A DNA stretch of 64,000 nucleotides from an uncultured Lachnospiraceae bacterium (GCA_910587715.1 CAJUMV010000001.1:1-64000), one strand, 5' to 3'. Positions 44,527 through 54,046 are shown, counted from the stretch's first letter. Numbers and translations are program-made. The notes: generated by a model not told the origin, from the letters alone.

Positions 44527-45555
44527 ATGAAGCTTAGCATTATTGTGCCGGTCTATAATATGGCGGCTGAAAAAAAACTGGAATATTGTCTGGATTCCCT
44601 TGTGGCGCAGACCGTGGCAGACTATGAGATTATCGCGGTGGACGACTGCTCCACCGATGAATCGTGGGATATACTGAGACGCTATGAAAAACGCTTTCCC
44701 GAAAAATTTCACGCGCTGCGTCTTAATGAAAACAAACATCAGGGCGGTGCGAAAAATGCGGGCATAAAAATAGCGCAGGGAGACTGGATTGGATTTATCG
44801 ACAGCGATGATTGGATTACGCCGGATATGTATGAGCGTCTGATTCAGAGAGCGGAGGAGACGGGCGCCGACCTTGTGGGCTGCGATTACTGCCTTACGTC
44901 GGAGCATTCCATGCAAGTCGGACAGGTAGTACACAATAATAAGAGCAGTCAGACGGGCGTTCTGGATGATGAAAAGAAAAGAAGCCTGATTTTGGACGGG
45001 GGCAGTCTGGTGGTAAAGATTTTCCGCCGCTCCATGATTCTAAAGCATGAGCTCTGGTTTCCTGAGCATATCTTTTATGAGGACAATGCGCTGGGAAATT
45101 CCTATCTCGTGCTGGCAAAGCATTTTGAATATATCGAGGAACCGCTGTATTATTATTATCAGCATGAATCCTCCACCGTGCATACCATTTCGGAGAAACG
45201 CTGTGAGGACCGCTGCGTGGCGGGGAGGCTGATGTTAAAGGAAGCCGAGCGGCATGATTTTCTGGATAAATACCGTCCGGAGCTGGAGTACAGCTTTACC
45301 CTGCTCTTTTACGTGAATACGCTTTTTACTTATATGGCAGGCGTAAAACGGACAAAGTATCGGTTCGTGAAGAAGCTGGGGGAGGAAATGAGATGTCTGT
45401 TCCCGAAGTTTCAGGAGAACTCCTATTATCTCGAGCGGACGCATGAGGAAGAGAAAAAACTGATTCGTATGCAGATGCGCTCTACGCTGTGGTTTATGGC
45501 ATATTATAAATTGCTTTGGGCGTATCGAAACTTTAGGAAAAGAAAGAAAAAATAA
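44527..45555 (+). CDS. GT2 family glycosyltransferase
   Basis: A 342-residue GT2: SIIVPVYNMAAEKKLEYCLDSL, VDDCSTDESWDI, HQGGAKNAGIKIAQGDWIGF and DXD as DSDDW. The C-terminal part is long and helical with Lys-rich end. GGAGGTTAG stands before the ATG. Its location between PTPS-like and pseG genes makes it a candidate for the glycan that carries pseudaminic acid, but donor is unknown. Confidence 0.9.
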   Translation: MKLSIIVPVYNMAAEKKLEYCLDSLVAQTVADYEIIAVDDCSTDESWDILRRYEKRFPEKFHALRLNENKHQGGAKNAGIKIAQGDWIGFIDSDDWITPDMYERLIQRAEETGADLVGCDYCLTSEHSMQVGQVVHNNKSSQTGVLDDEKKRSLILDGGSLVVKIFRRSMILKHELWFPEHIFYEDNALGNSYLVLAKHFEYIEEPLYYYYQHESSTVHTISEKRCEDRCVAGRLMLKEAERHDFLDKYRPELEYSFTLLFYVNTLFTYMAGVKRTKYRFVKKLGEEMRCLFPKFQENSYYLERTHEEEKKLIRMQMRSTLWFMAYYKLLWAYRNFRKRKKK

Positions 45556-45623
45556 AGCGGATGATGTGACGGTAACTGCGGAAAACGCAGCGAGGAGAAC
45601 AAAGACAGGGCGGAGGACTGCTT

Positions 45624-47786
45624 ATGGAAATCGGAAGTATCTTTGAAATCAATCCCGCTACGGTAAAAAGAGGCGGGGAGACAGAGGCGCTTCACCTTGC
45701 GCAGGTGGATAAGTACGGAAAACAACAGTGCTGTTTTACGGCTTCCGGCAGGGAGGCGATAGAGCTGGCATTAATCAGTCTGGAGCGGGAATGTCCGGAT
45801 ATACCGAAATGTTGTCTGCTGCCTGCTTATATGTGCGACTGCGTGTTTCTGCCCTTTGCGCACCGGGGCTGGGAAATGGTGTTCTATTCGGTGGACAGGG
45901 ATATGGAGACGGCAGGGGAGGAGCTTTTTCGCCTTGCGTTAGAGTATGATCCCGGTCTGATTTTCATTCATCCCTATTACGGGACGGATACCTGCGCGGG
46001 ACTTCGCGGTCAGTTGTCCGCCTTAAGGAGAAGCGGCATCCTGCTGATGGAGGATGTGACCCAGTCTTATTATCTGGAGGAGGCGGGAAAAGACGCTGAT
46101 TTTGTGGTGGGAAGCCTGCGGAAATGGTATGCGGTACCCGACGGTGGATTCGTGGCATCCGATATCCCTCTGGCGGAGGACGTGCTGGATTCGGGAGAGG
46201 CGTATGCCAGAGAACGGCTGGTGCCGCTTGTCCAGAAATGGGAGTATCTGAAGGAGAAAGAAAGAAGGACGGGGGGCACGCTGACGGCGGGATGGCTGCC
46301 GAGAAAGGCGGAGTATCTGCGGCGTAACCGTTCGCTGGAGAATGCGCTTGACGGTTATCAGGGCGTGCGGCGTATTTCAAGCATATCCGCCGAGATTTTG
46401 TCCAAAGTGGACGAGGAGGATGCGCGCAGGAGAAGAGCGGAAAATTATCATACCTTGTATCAAAAGATATGCGGCATGAAACGTCTTTGGGCGGCTTTAC
46501 CGGAAGAGGAGATGCAGGCGCCCCTCTATCTGCCGGTTTATGTGAAGGAGAGGGACAGCTTACAGAGGTTTCTGTCGGAACGCGGCATTTACGCCCCAGT
46601 GCTCTGGCCGGTTGGAGAAGAGAACAAAGATTTTCTGGAAGGGGACGAGACATATATTTTTGGGCATATGCTGGCGCTGCCCGTTGACCAGCGTTACGGA
46701 ATAGAGGAGATGGCGCATATTGCGGAAGTGCTTGCCTTATATGAAAAACAGCCCGTAATCGGCATACGCGCCGATGCCAATGAAACGGTGGCGACAGGAC
46801 ATGTCATGCGCTGTATGACCATAGCGGAGCAGATAAAAAAGCTGGGTGGGCAGGTATTATTTATCACCGCCGACGAGCAGGCGGAAAATATGCTTTCCCG
46901 GGCGGGGTTAGAGCACGTCTGCCTGCATACGCAGTGGAACCGCATGGAGGAGGAGCTGCCGGTACTGCGGGAGGTTCTGCAGCTTGCGGGGATAAAGACG
47001 CTTCTGGTGGATTCCTATCAGGTGACGCCCGCTTACCTGGAAGCGCTTCGGGGCTATGTGAAGCTTGCCTGCATTGACGATTGCTTTGAGCAGGTTTTCC
47101 CTGCGGATATGTTGATTAATTATAATGCGTATCACACCCGTTTCCCCTATGAGGAAACTTATGGCGGCAGGACAAAACTGCTTTTGGGGACGGATTATGT
47201 GCCTTTGCGGGAAGAGTTCGGTGTGGCGCAGGTCAGGGACGCGCAGGATGAGGAGAAAGCATTTTCTGTGCTCCTGTCAAGCGGCGGCGGGGATGCGCAG
47301 AATGCCATTCTCGGCGTTTTGCAGCGAGCCGTGCAGATAGAGGAACTGCAATCCGTTATCTTTCATGTGGCGGTGGGTGCGTATCACCCGCAGGGCGATG
47401 CCATAGAAGCCTTTGCAAAGATCCATGAAAAGGTAAAGGTATACCGTCCCTGTCTGGATATGGCGGGGCTGATGGCGGACTGTGACGCGGCGGTCTCCGC
47501 GGCGGGAACGATGCTGTTTGAGCTCTCCGCTATGCGGGTTCCCACGGTGTTTTTCCAGTCGGCGGATAACCAGCGTTACGACAGGGAGTTTTTTGAAGCA
47601 GAGGAGCGGATGCTCTTCGCCGGAGATATCACGCAAGACAGGGACGCCTGTATCGAAGCAATCTGCGAGGGGCTCAAACGCCTTAAATCGGATGATGGAC
47701 TGCGGCAGCGCATGAAGGGCAGCCTTGCCCGGGTGACGGACGGGAACGGGGCGGAACGGATTGCGGCGGAGATTATGGGATTGTAG
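45624..47786 (+). CDS. Fusion: DegT-like PLP aminotransferase + PseG hydrolase
   Basis: A 720-residue two-part protein. Residues about 1-375 form a fold-type I aminotransferase: TASGREAIELAL, the PLP contacts Asp144/Gln147 in MEDVTQSYY and the Schiff-base Lys167 in GSLRKWYAVPDGG. Residues about 377-720 are a complete PseG, the GT-B-like hydrolase that removes UDP from the 2,4-diacetamido sugar (pseudaminic acid step 4): IGIRADANETVATGHVMRCM with the catalytic His393, IDDCFE, LLSSGGGDAQN and the late GTMLFELSAMRVP. The reading frame is continuous, with no sign of a frameshift. The aminotransferase half is distinct from PseC, so it may act on another substrate or modify the sugar. PseG-PseH fusions are known; I do not recall this one. 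Confidence 0.9.
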   Translation: MEIGSIFEINPATVKRGGETEALHLAQVDKYGKQQCCFTASGREAIELALISLERECPDIPKCCLLPAYMCDCVFLPFAHRGWEMVFYSVDRDMETAGEELFRLALEYDPGLIFIHPYYGTDTCAGLRGQLSALRRSGILLMEDVTQSYYLEEAGKDADFVVGSLRKWYAVPDGGFVASDIPLAEDVLDSGEAYARERLVPLVQKWEYLKEKERRTGGTLTAGWLPRKAEYLRRNRSLENALDGYQGVRRISSISAEILSKVDEEDARRRRAENYHTLYQKICGMKRLWAALPEEEMQAPLYLPVYVKERDSLQRFLSERGIYAPVLWPVGEENKDFLEGDETYIFGHMLALPVDQRYGIEEMAHIAEVLALYEKQPVIGIRADANETVATGHVMRCMTIAEQIKKLGGQVLFITADEQAENMLSRAGLEHVCLHTQWNRMEEELPVLREVLQLAGIKTLLVDSYQVTPAYLEALRGYVKLACIDDCFEQVFPADMLINYNAYHTRFPYEETYGGRTKLLLGTDYVPLREEFGVAQVRDAQDEEKAFSVLLSSGGGDAQNAILGVLQRAVQIEELQSVIFHVAVGAYHPQGDAIEAFAKIHEKVKVYRPCLDMAGLMADCDAAVSAAGTMLFELSAMRVPTVFFQSADNQRYDREFFEAEERMLFAGDITQDRDACIEAICEGLKRLKSDDGLRQRMKGSLARVTDGNGAERIAAEIMGL

Positions 47787-47813
47787 AAAGAAGCGAAGGA
47801 AAGAGAGTGTAGA

Positions 47814-48524
47814 ATGGGAACAGAGTTAAACGCGGTGGCAATTATCACCGCCCGGGGCGGCAGCAAGCGCATTCCGGGAAAAAATATCAGGGAATTTATG
47901 GGGAAGCCGATGTTAACTTACGGCATTGAGGCGGCGCTGCAGTCAGGGATATTTCGTGAGGTCATGGTCTCCACGGACGATGAGGAGATTGCGCGGATTG
48001 CACGGGATGCGGGGGGGGCGGTTCCCTTTATGAGGAGCGAAGAGACGTCGGGCGACTTTGCCACCACGGATGATGTGCTGATGGAGGTGCTGCGTAACTT
48101 TGAGGAGCGGGGCGAGACTTTTGATTATATGGCGTGCATATATCCGACGGCTCCCTTTGTAACGGCTGAAAAGCTGAGAGACGCTATGAACCTTCTGGTG
48201 ACGCAGGACGCTTCCGGTGTGATGCCGGTGGTGCGTTACTCGTTTCCGCCCCAGCGGGGGATGGCGGTTCGGGACGGAAAGCTTGTGTACTGCTATCCGG
48301 AAAACGCCATGAAACGCTCGCAGGATTTAGAGCCGGTGTACCATGACAGCGGGCAGTTTTACTGTTATCATGTGAAGCGTTATCTGGCGTGCAGAGGTGA
48401 CCTGCCGGACGGGTATCTGCCTATTATCGTACCGGAGACGGAGGTGCAGGATATTGACAATCCGTCGGATTTGGCGCTGGCGGAGATGAAATTCCGGATG
48501 ATGCGGGAGAATTGTGAGCAGTAA
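47814..48524 (+). CDS. pseF: CMP-pseudaminic acid synthetase (cytidylyltransferase)
   Basis: A 236-residue enzyme that activates pseudaminic acid with CTP. It shows the nucleotide-binding ITARGGSKRIPGKNIREFMGKPM, STDDEEIARIA, YPTAPFVTAEKL and the C-terminal VPETEVQDIDNPSDLALAE, all typical of the PseF/NeuA group. It lies between pseG and pseI, which supports PseF over a sialic or legionaminic role. GGAAAGAGAGTGTAGA precedes the ATG. Confidence 0.92.
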   Translation: MGTELNAVAIITARGGSKRIPGKNIREFMGKPMLTYGIEAALQSGIFREVMVSTDDEEIARIARDAGGAVPFMRSEETSGDFATTDDVLMEVLRNFEERGETFDYMACIYPTAPFVTAEKLRDAMNLLVTQDASGVMPVVRYSFPPQRGMAVRDGKLVYCYPENAMKRSQDLEPVYHDSGQFYCYHVKRYLACRGDLPDGYLPIIVPETEVQDIDNPSDLALAEMKFRMMRENCEQ

Positions 48525-48627
48525 GAAAATGTATTGTGGCAGACGGGTTTGAAAAAGCCGATATACGGGAAGTGAATGGAAAGGATGTCGGTATGTGGAG
48601 TGGATTATCGGCAGGGAGAGAGGATAA

Positions 48628-49683
48628 ATGGGACGGGACAAAATAAAGATTGGCAATCGCCTGCTCGGGGAGGGAGAGCCGACATACATCGTGGCGGAGA
48701 TGTCGGCAAACCATCTGCAGGATTATGACAGGGCGGAAGCAATCATACGGGCGGCAAAAGAGGCGGGAGCGGATGCTGTTAAGCTTCAGACCTACACAGC
48801 GGACACCATTACGATGGACTGCGACAAGGAATACTTTCAGATTAAGCAGGGGACGATTTGGGACGGCAGAACCTGTTATGATTTATTTCAGGAGGCATAT
48901 ACGCCCTGGGAGTGGCAGCCAAAGCTGATGAAGCTGGCAAATGAGCTGGGGATGGACTGTTTCTCTTCTCCGTTTGATTTTACGGCGGTGGACTTTATGG
49001 AACAGATGCAGATGCCTGCCTATAAGATTGCTTCTCCTGAAATTTGGGATATTCCCCTGATTCGTAAGATTGCAAGGCAGGGGAAACCCGTCATCATGGC
49101 AACCGGACTCGCGTATCTGGGGGACATTGAGAGGGCGGTGAGAACGTGCCGGGAGGAAGGAAATGAGCAGATTATACTTCTGAAATGCGTGGCTACTTAT
49201 CCGACGCCCTATGAGGATATGAACATCAAAGTAATTCCCCATATGGCGGAGACGTTTGATTGTCTGACGGGGCTTTCGGATCACAGCATGGGTTCCGCTG
49301 TTGCCGTGGCGTCGGTGGCGCTCGGCGCGCGGATGGTGGAAAAGCATTTCACGCTCTCACGGGCGGACGGCGGACCGGACGGCGCCTTTTCCATGGAGCC
49401 TGCGGAATTTAAAAAGATGGTGGAAGAAATCCGTATTGTGGAGAAAGCGCTCGGCAGGGTGACTTACAAACTGACGGAAAGGCAGGAGAGAAGCCGGGAG
49501 GAGGGACGTTCCCTCTTTATCACGGAAGATATCAAAAAGGGAGAGGTGTTCACGGAAAAAAATCTGCGTTCCATTCGCCCGGCGTTCGGCATGGCGCCCA
49601 TGTATTATGAAGAGATATTAGGCAAAAGGGCGCGCTGCGACATTTCGCGGGGGACGCCGATGAAGTGGGAGTTTTTGGAGTAA
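48628..49683 (+). CDS. pseI: Pseudaminic acid synthase
   Basis: Condenses the PseG product with phosphoenolpyruvate to make pseudaminic acid. The TIM-barrel half has YIVAEMSANHLQDYDRAEAIIRAAKEAGADAVKLQTYTADTIT, CFSSPFD, MPAYKIASPEIWDIPLIRKIA and LSDHSMGSAVAVASVALGARMVEKHF; the C-terminal SAF (antifreeze-like) domain covers about 290-351. EMSANH and TADTIT favour PseI over NeuB. GGGAGAGAGGATAA precedes the ATG. Confidence 0.95.
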   Translation: MGRDKIKIGNRLLGEGEPTYIVAEMSANHLQDYDRAEAIIRAAKEAGADAVKLQTYTADTITMDCDKEYFQIKQGTIWDGRTCYDLFQEAYTPWEWQPKLMKLANELGMDCFSSPFDFTAVDFMEQMQMPAYKIASPEIWDIPLIRKIARQGKPVIMATGLAYLGDIERAVRTCREEGNEQIILLKCVATYPTPYEDMNIKVIPHMAETFDCLTGLSDHSMGSAVAVASVALGARMVEKHFTLSRADGGPDGAFSMEPAEFKKMVEEIRIVEKALGRVTYKLTERQERSREEGRSLFITEDIKKGEVFTEKNLRSIRPAFGMAPMYYEEILGKRARCDISRGTPMKWEFLE

Positions 49684-49724
49684 ACCCTGCGTGGCAGGAA
49701 TGTGGCGTTGATGGAGAAAACAAA

Positions 49725-51035
49725 GTGGAAGAAAAGCAGAAAAAAATGATGATTTTAGGCGCGAGCGCGCTGCAGGTTCCCGCCATAAAAAAGGCGAAGG
49801 AGCTGGGGTATCAGATTATTCTGGTGGACTATGACGAAAACGCGGTGGGTTTTGCACTTGCGGATGTAAAGCTGGTGGTGAGTACTTTGGATCAGGAAGA
49901 GGTTTACCGGCAGGCGCTTATTTACCAGCCCGACGTGGTAATGACTTCAACGAGCGACGGTCCTGTGCGCACGGCGGCTTACGTCAATGAAAAGCTGGGA
50001 AAGAGACCGGATTTGTCCTACGAGAACGCGATCTGCGCCACCATAAAGAGCAAAATGAGAGACCGTTTAAAGCAATGCGGGGTACCGATACCAGAATACT
50101 ATGCCGCTGCGGATTATGAAGCGTTTTCTACGGCGGTGGACAAGCTGGGAGGGGACTGCATCGTGAAGCCTGCGGACAATGCCGGGAGCCGGGGGGTTGT
50201 GCATTTTGATTATCCGCGACAGCAGGGCGCCTATCAGTCGCAATTAGAGAATGAGACGGCGGCGTTGGAAAGGTCTACAGAGAGACTTGCTGCATATTAT
50301 AAGAAGCTTGTTGAGTTTAAAAACAAAACATATCGATATAGTAGGAGCAACGCCCGAAATGGCACGGTGATGGTCGAGGAATACATGCATGGTCCGGAGG
50401 TCAGCGTGGAAATTATGGTGATAGAGGGCGAGCCGCATATTCTCACGATCACGGACAAGTATATCACGCCGCCGCCTTATTTCGTGGAGCTGGCGCACTG
50501 CGAGCCAAGCAGACTGGATGCAAAGACGCAGGAGGACATACGCCAAGTGGCAATACAGGCGGTCAAGGCGATCGGCATTGAGAATGCGCCTGCTCATGTG
50601 GAGATTAAGGTGACGGAGGAAGGCGCGAAGATTGTGGAGCTGGCGGCAAGGCTGGGCGGCGATTTTATTACGTCCAGACTGGTGCCGCTCTCGACGGGCA
50701 TTGATATGGTGGGTGCTTCGGTGCTTTTGGCGACGGGCGAGGTGCCCGAGCTTACCCCGAAGCGGGACCGCGGCGCAGCGATTCACTTTATCCATGCCGG
50801 ACAGGAGCAGGAGGGCGTGCTTACCCGGATTATCGTGCCGGACGCTCTTTACGGGCAGGAGGGTGTGGAGGAAATCAGTCTTTATAAAAAGCCCGGAGAC
50901 CCGGTGCAGGGGACACGCTCGAGCAATGACAGGCTGGGGCATGTGATTACGACGGGGGAGACGGCGGAGCAGGCGATGGAGCTTGGGAAACGGGTAATGG
51001 CGCAGATATGTGTGGAGATACAACATGAAAGATAG
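49725..51035 (+). CDS. ATP-grasp enzyme beside the pse genes
   Basis: A 436-residue ATP-grasp ligase-type protein: N-terminal pre-ATP-grasp Rossmann part (MMILGASALQVPAIKKAKELG), the ATP-binding lid region DCIVKPADNAGSRGV, MVEEYMHGPEVSVEIMV and the metal-binding HVEIKVTEEGAKIVELAARLGGD. An additional helical stretch of about 30 residues (about 172-205), more AT-rich than its surroundings, lies inside the lid region. The start is GTG at 49725 with GGAG eight nt upstream; an earlier GTG at 49665 overlaps pseI without a site. It probably couples an amino or carboxylic acid to the sugar or acceptor, but the substrate is unknown. Confidence 0.82.
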   Translation: MEEKQKKMMILGASALQVPAIKKAKELGYQIILVDYDENAVGFALADVKLVVSTLDQEEVYRQALIYQPDVVMTSTSDGPVRTAAYVNEKLGKRPDLSYENAICATIKSKMRDRLKQCGVPIPEYYAAADYEAFSTAVDKLGGDCIVKPADNAGSRGVVHFDYPRQQGAYQSQLENETAALERSTERLAAYYKKLVEFKNKTYRYSRSNARNGTVMVEEYMHGPEVSVEIMVIEGEPHILTITDKYITPPPYFVELAHCEPSRLDAKTQEDIRQVAIQAVKAIGIENAPAHVEIKVTEEGAKIVELAARLGGDFITSRLVPLSTGIDMVGASVLLATGEVPELTPKRDRGAAIHFIHAGQEQEGVLTRIIVPDALYGQEGVEEISLYKKPGDPVQGTRSSNDRLGHVITTGETAEQAMELGKRVMAQICVEIQHER

Positions 51036-52095
51036 AATCTATGTCTGCCACACATACTATCACGTATATGTGGCGTGTTTAAAGGAACTGAATCTGGAAC
51101 GGGAAAAGCGGGGGAACGCGACCCTTGTCATGAGCACCATGTCCAACGATTTCGGGGATTTGCGGGAGCGCGCCTTAAACTGCGAACTCTTCGAGGCAGT
51201 GTACGTGTTCGAGGAGAAGGAGGACGTCAATTTCCCGGAGATTATGAAGTATCATGTGGACAGGGGCAATCTTTTCTTAAACCTGCTGACCCGCATCCGC
51301 TACACGAAGCTTCTGGGAAAGGCGCAGGAGCCTTACGTGCCGGTGGACTTCAAGGAATATAAAGATATTTATGTGTTCTGTGATTCCGACCCGGTCGGCT
51401 ATTATTTGAGCTATAAAAAAATACATTATCATGCGCTGGAGGACGGACTCGACTGCATCAGCACCTACGATACCGCTCGCTACGACAACAGGGGGCATTT
51501 TAAGCTGAAAGCGTTTCTCGCCTCGCTGAACCTTATTTTCATTCAAAACGGTTGGGGGAAGTATTGTCTGGATATGGAGGTCAACGACATTTCCGTCCTG
51601 CCTTATCCCTGTCCGAAATACATCGAAAAATCCAGACAGGAGCTGGCGGACGCACTCACGAAGGAGGATAAGGCGCTTCTGGTGCGGCTGTTTATTTCTA
51701 ACATAGAAGAAATAGAGGAAAAGATCGCTACGGGAAAGGACAATATCCTTCTTTTGACGGAGCCGCTGTGCGCTCTTCCGGTACGCGAACGGATTTTTCG
51801 GGACTGTATTGACTTGTATGGTCAAATAGAAGGCGCGGCGTCAGTGATATTAATTAAACCCCATCCGAGAGATCTTTTGGACTATGAAGAAAAGTTTTCG
51901 GAGTATATCGTACTTGACCGGAAATTTCCGATGGAAGTGTTGAATTTTATGGAAGGACTGACTTTCCGCCGGGTGATTTCCGTCTTTACGGTGGTGCGGA
52001 ACATCCGTTTCGCGGAGGAGATTGTCTATTTGGGAGAAGATTTTATGGACAAGTACGAGGACCCGAAGCTGCACCGGCAGAATGAGGAGATTTAG
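51025..52095 (+). CDS. GT52-like (sialyltransferase-type) glycosyltransferase, candidate pseudaminosyltransferase
   Basis: A 356-residue soluble protein. The N-terminal DRIYVCHTYYHVYVACLKEL, the middle HALEDGLDCIS and the late ILLLTEPLC and LIKPHPRDLLDYEEKF follow the layout of GT52 and related sialyl- and polysialyltransferases, where HP and ED/D residues bind the CMP-sugar. It overlaps the ATP-grasp stop by 11 nt, with GGAG seven nt before the ATG, so it is coupled to that gene. Position directly after the CMP-Pse pathway makes it the best candidate for adding pseudaminic acid. The specificity remains inference. Confidence 0.7.
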   Translation: MKDRIYVCHTYYHVYVACLKELNLEREKRGNATLVMSTMSNDFGDLRERALNCELFEAVYVFEEKEDVNFPEIMKYHVDRGNLFLNLLTRIRYTKLLGKAQEPYVPVDFKEYKDIYVFCDSDPVGYYLSYKKIHYHALEDGLDCISTYDTARYDNRGHFKLKAFLASLNLIFIQNGWGKYCLDMEVNDISVLPYPCPKYIEKSRQELADALTKEDKALLVRLFISNIEEIEEKIATGKDNILLLTEPLCALPVRERIFRDCIDLYGQIEGAASVILIKPHPRDLLDYEEKFSEYIVLDRKFPMEVLNFMEGLTFRRVISVFTVVRNIRFAEEIVYLGEDFMDKYEDPKLHRQNEEI

Positions 52096-52149
52096 AAGCC
52101 GGAGCATTATGCGTGCGCGGGAAAGAATATCGGGAATTGTGCGGTAAAT

Positions 52150-52178
52150 TTGCACGGCGTGTACACTTGTGGTATACT
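52150..52178 (+). promoter_or_regulatory. Promoter for the flippase operon
   Basis: TTGCAC (52150-52155), 17-nt spacer, TATACT (52173-52178) in the 196-nt gap before the ABC gene. The extended TGTGGTATACT (52168-52178) recurs at 58521 and 59972. Confidence 0.68.
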
Positions 52179-52291
52179 CGATGGAAGTTAAGCTGAGTGA
52201 ACGCCAGAGATTGAAGGAGCGTTTCGAATGGAAAGCCGAGTGAGTGCGGACGAGGGAAGAACAGCCGCCCGGTTATAGAAGGAACCTGACG

Positions 52292-54046
52292 ATGGTAAAG
52301 ATTTTAAAGAAAATGAATGTCCTGCTGGACGGCAGGCAAAAGCGCGCTATGATTGCGCTTATCATTATGATGCTGATCGGTGGCGTGCTGGAAAGTCTCG
52401 GCGTTTCCATGCTGGTGCCCATTGTGACTGTGGTGATGGATCCGGAGGCGGTGGGAGAGAGCGCGCTGCTCTCCTCGATTTACGAGAGACTGGGGATGGA
52501 GAGCAATGCGCAGTTTGCCATGTTTCTGCTGCTTTCCTTTGTGGGAATGACGGTAATCAAAAATATCTACCTCTTCTTCCAGCAGAAAGCGCAGTTGAAA
52601 TTCGTCTATACGAATCAGTTCGCAACGTCGAGACGCATGATGATTAATTTTATGCAGCGTCCTTACGAGTATTATCTAAACGCGGACACGTCTGTTATTC
52701 AGCGTAATATCACATCTGACGTAAACAATATGTATGGTCTGATTTTAAGCTGTCTGCAGCTTTTCAGCGAGTGTATTGTTTTTGTCTGTCTGGTGGTGGC
52801 GCTTTTCCTTTATTCTGATGCGATGATGATTGTGACGGTGGCGGCGCTTATGGTGGCGCTTCTGTTTGTGATAAAAAAGGTATTAAAGCCTATCATGATC
52901 AAGGCTGGACAGGACAATCAGGACTATTACAGCGGGCTTTACAAATGGATCGAGCAGTCGGTGATGGGCATTAAGGAGATTAAAATCGGCTGCAAGGAAA
53001 ATTATTTTATCAATGAGTATGCAAAGTGCGGGGCGGGCTATGTCAGCTCCGTGCAGAAATACAATCTCTTTAACGCGACGCCCAGGCTCTTGATTGAGAC
53101 GGTGTGTATCGCGGGTATGGTAGGGTATTTTGTGTTGTCCATCGGACAGGGCACACAGATGAAGGAGCTTCTGCCGCAGCTTTCGGCGTTGGCGGCAGCG
53201 GCAATGCGTCTGCTTCCCAGCGTGAACCGAATCAATAATTACCAGACTTCGATTTCCTATTTTGAGCCGTTCTTTATGGGTGTCAGCGACAACCTGCAGG
53301 AAGAGATTCACGACGGCAGCGTAACTTATGACGCGGAAGTCTATAAACAGCGGCAGAATGTGGAGAAGCTGCCGTTAGAAAAGCTGATTCGGCTGGAGGA
53401 TATCACTTACAAATATCCGAATACGGAAACACTGATCTTTGACCATGCAGATATGGAGATCCCGATTGGCTCTTCCGTGGGTATTGTGGGCGTTACGGGC
53501 GCGGGGAAGACGACGATCGTGGATATCCTGCTGGGGCTTTTGCAGATGGAAAGCGGGCGGATTCTGGCGGACGGCGTGGACGTAAACGGTCATTATGCGG
53601 CGTGGCTGAAAAATATCGGGTATATTCCGCAGACCATTTTTATGATAGACGATTCCATCCGCAAGAATGTGGCGTTTGGCGTGCCGGAGGAGGAGATTGA
53701 CGACGAGAAGGTCTGGCGCGCGTTACAGGAAGCGGCGCTGGATGACTTTGTAAAGAGTCTGCCGGACGGTGTGGAGACAGGCATCGGCGAGCGGGGCATC
53801 CGTATTTCCGGTGGGCAGAGACAGCGAATCAGTATTGCGAGGGCGCTCTATGAGGACCCGGAGGTGCTTGTGCTGGACGAGGCGACTTCCGCGCTGGATA
53901 ATGAGACGGAAGCGGCGATCATGGATTCCATTAACAGGCTGCACGGGAGAAAGACGCTCGTAATCATTGCGCACAGGCTGCAGACCATTGAGAAGTGCGA
54001 TATGGTGTACCGGGTACAAGGCGGCGCCATTTCCAGAGAGAGGTAA
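52292..54046 (+). CDS. PglK-like ABC exporter (lipid-linked oligosaccharide flippase)
   Basis: A fused permease-ATPase half-transporter of 584 residues. Six membrane helices cover about 20-320. The nucleotide-binding domain has Walker A GVTGAGKT (400-407), signature ISGGQRQRIS (Ser506 in it) and Walker B LVLDEAT (Asp529/Glu530). The sequence around Walker A and YIPQTIFMIDDSIRKNVAFG are typical of PglK-type flippases that move lipid-linked glycans outward. AAGGA lies eight nt before the ATG. With EpsG/Wzy also present, the locus appears to carry more than one route to the outer face. Confidence 0.88.
   Translation: MVKILKKMNVLLDGRQKRAMIALIIMMLIGGVLESLGVSMLVPIVTVVMDPEAVGESALLSSIYERLGMESNAQFAMFLLLSFVGMTVIKNIYLFFQQKAQLKFVYTNQFATSRRMMINFMQRPYEYYLNADTSVIQRNITSDVNNMYGLILSCLQLFSECIVFVCLVVALFLYSDAMMIVTVAALMVALLFVIKKVLKPIMIKAGQDNQDYYSGLYKWIEQSVMGIKEIKIGCKENYFINEYAKCGAGYVSSVQKYNLFNATPRLLIETVCIAGMVGYFVLSIGQGTQMKELLPQLSALAAAAMRLLPSVNRINNYQTSISYFEPFFMGVSDNLQEEIHDGSVTYDAEVYKQRQNVEKLPLEKLIRLEDITYKYPNTETLIFDHADMEIPIGSSVGIVGVTGAGKTTIVDILLGLLQMESGRILADGVDVNGHYAAWLKNIGYIPQTIFMIDDSIRKNVAFGVPEEEIDDEKVWRALQEAALDDFVKSLPDGVETGIGERGIRISGGQRQRISIARALYEDPEVLVLDEATSALDNETEAAIMDSINRLHGRKTLVIIAHRLQTIEKCDMVYRVQGGAISRER

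Noticed and set aside
48628..49683. NeuB (sialic) or LegI (legionaminic) identity
   Set aside because: The neighbours are PseB, PseC, PseG and PseF, and the motifs fit PseI; no epimerase of the sialic acid route is present.
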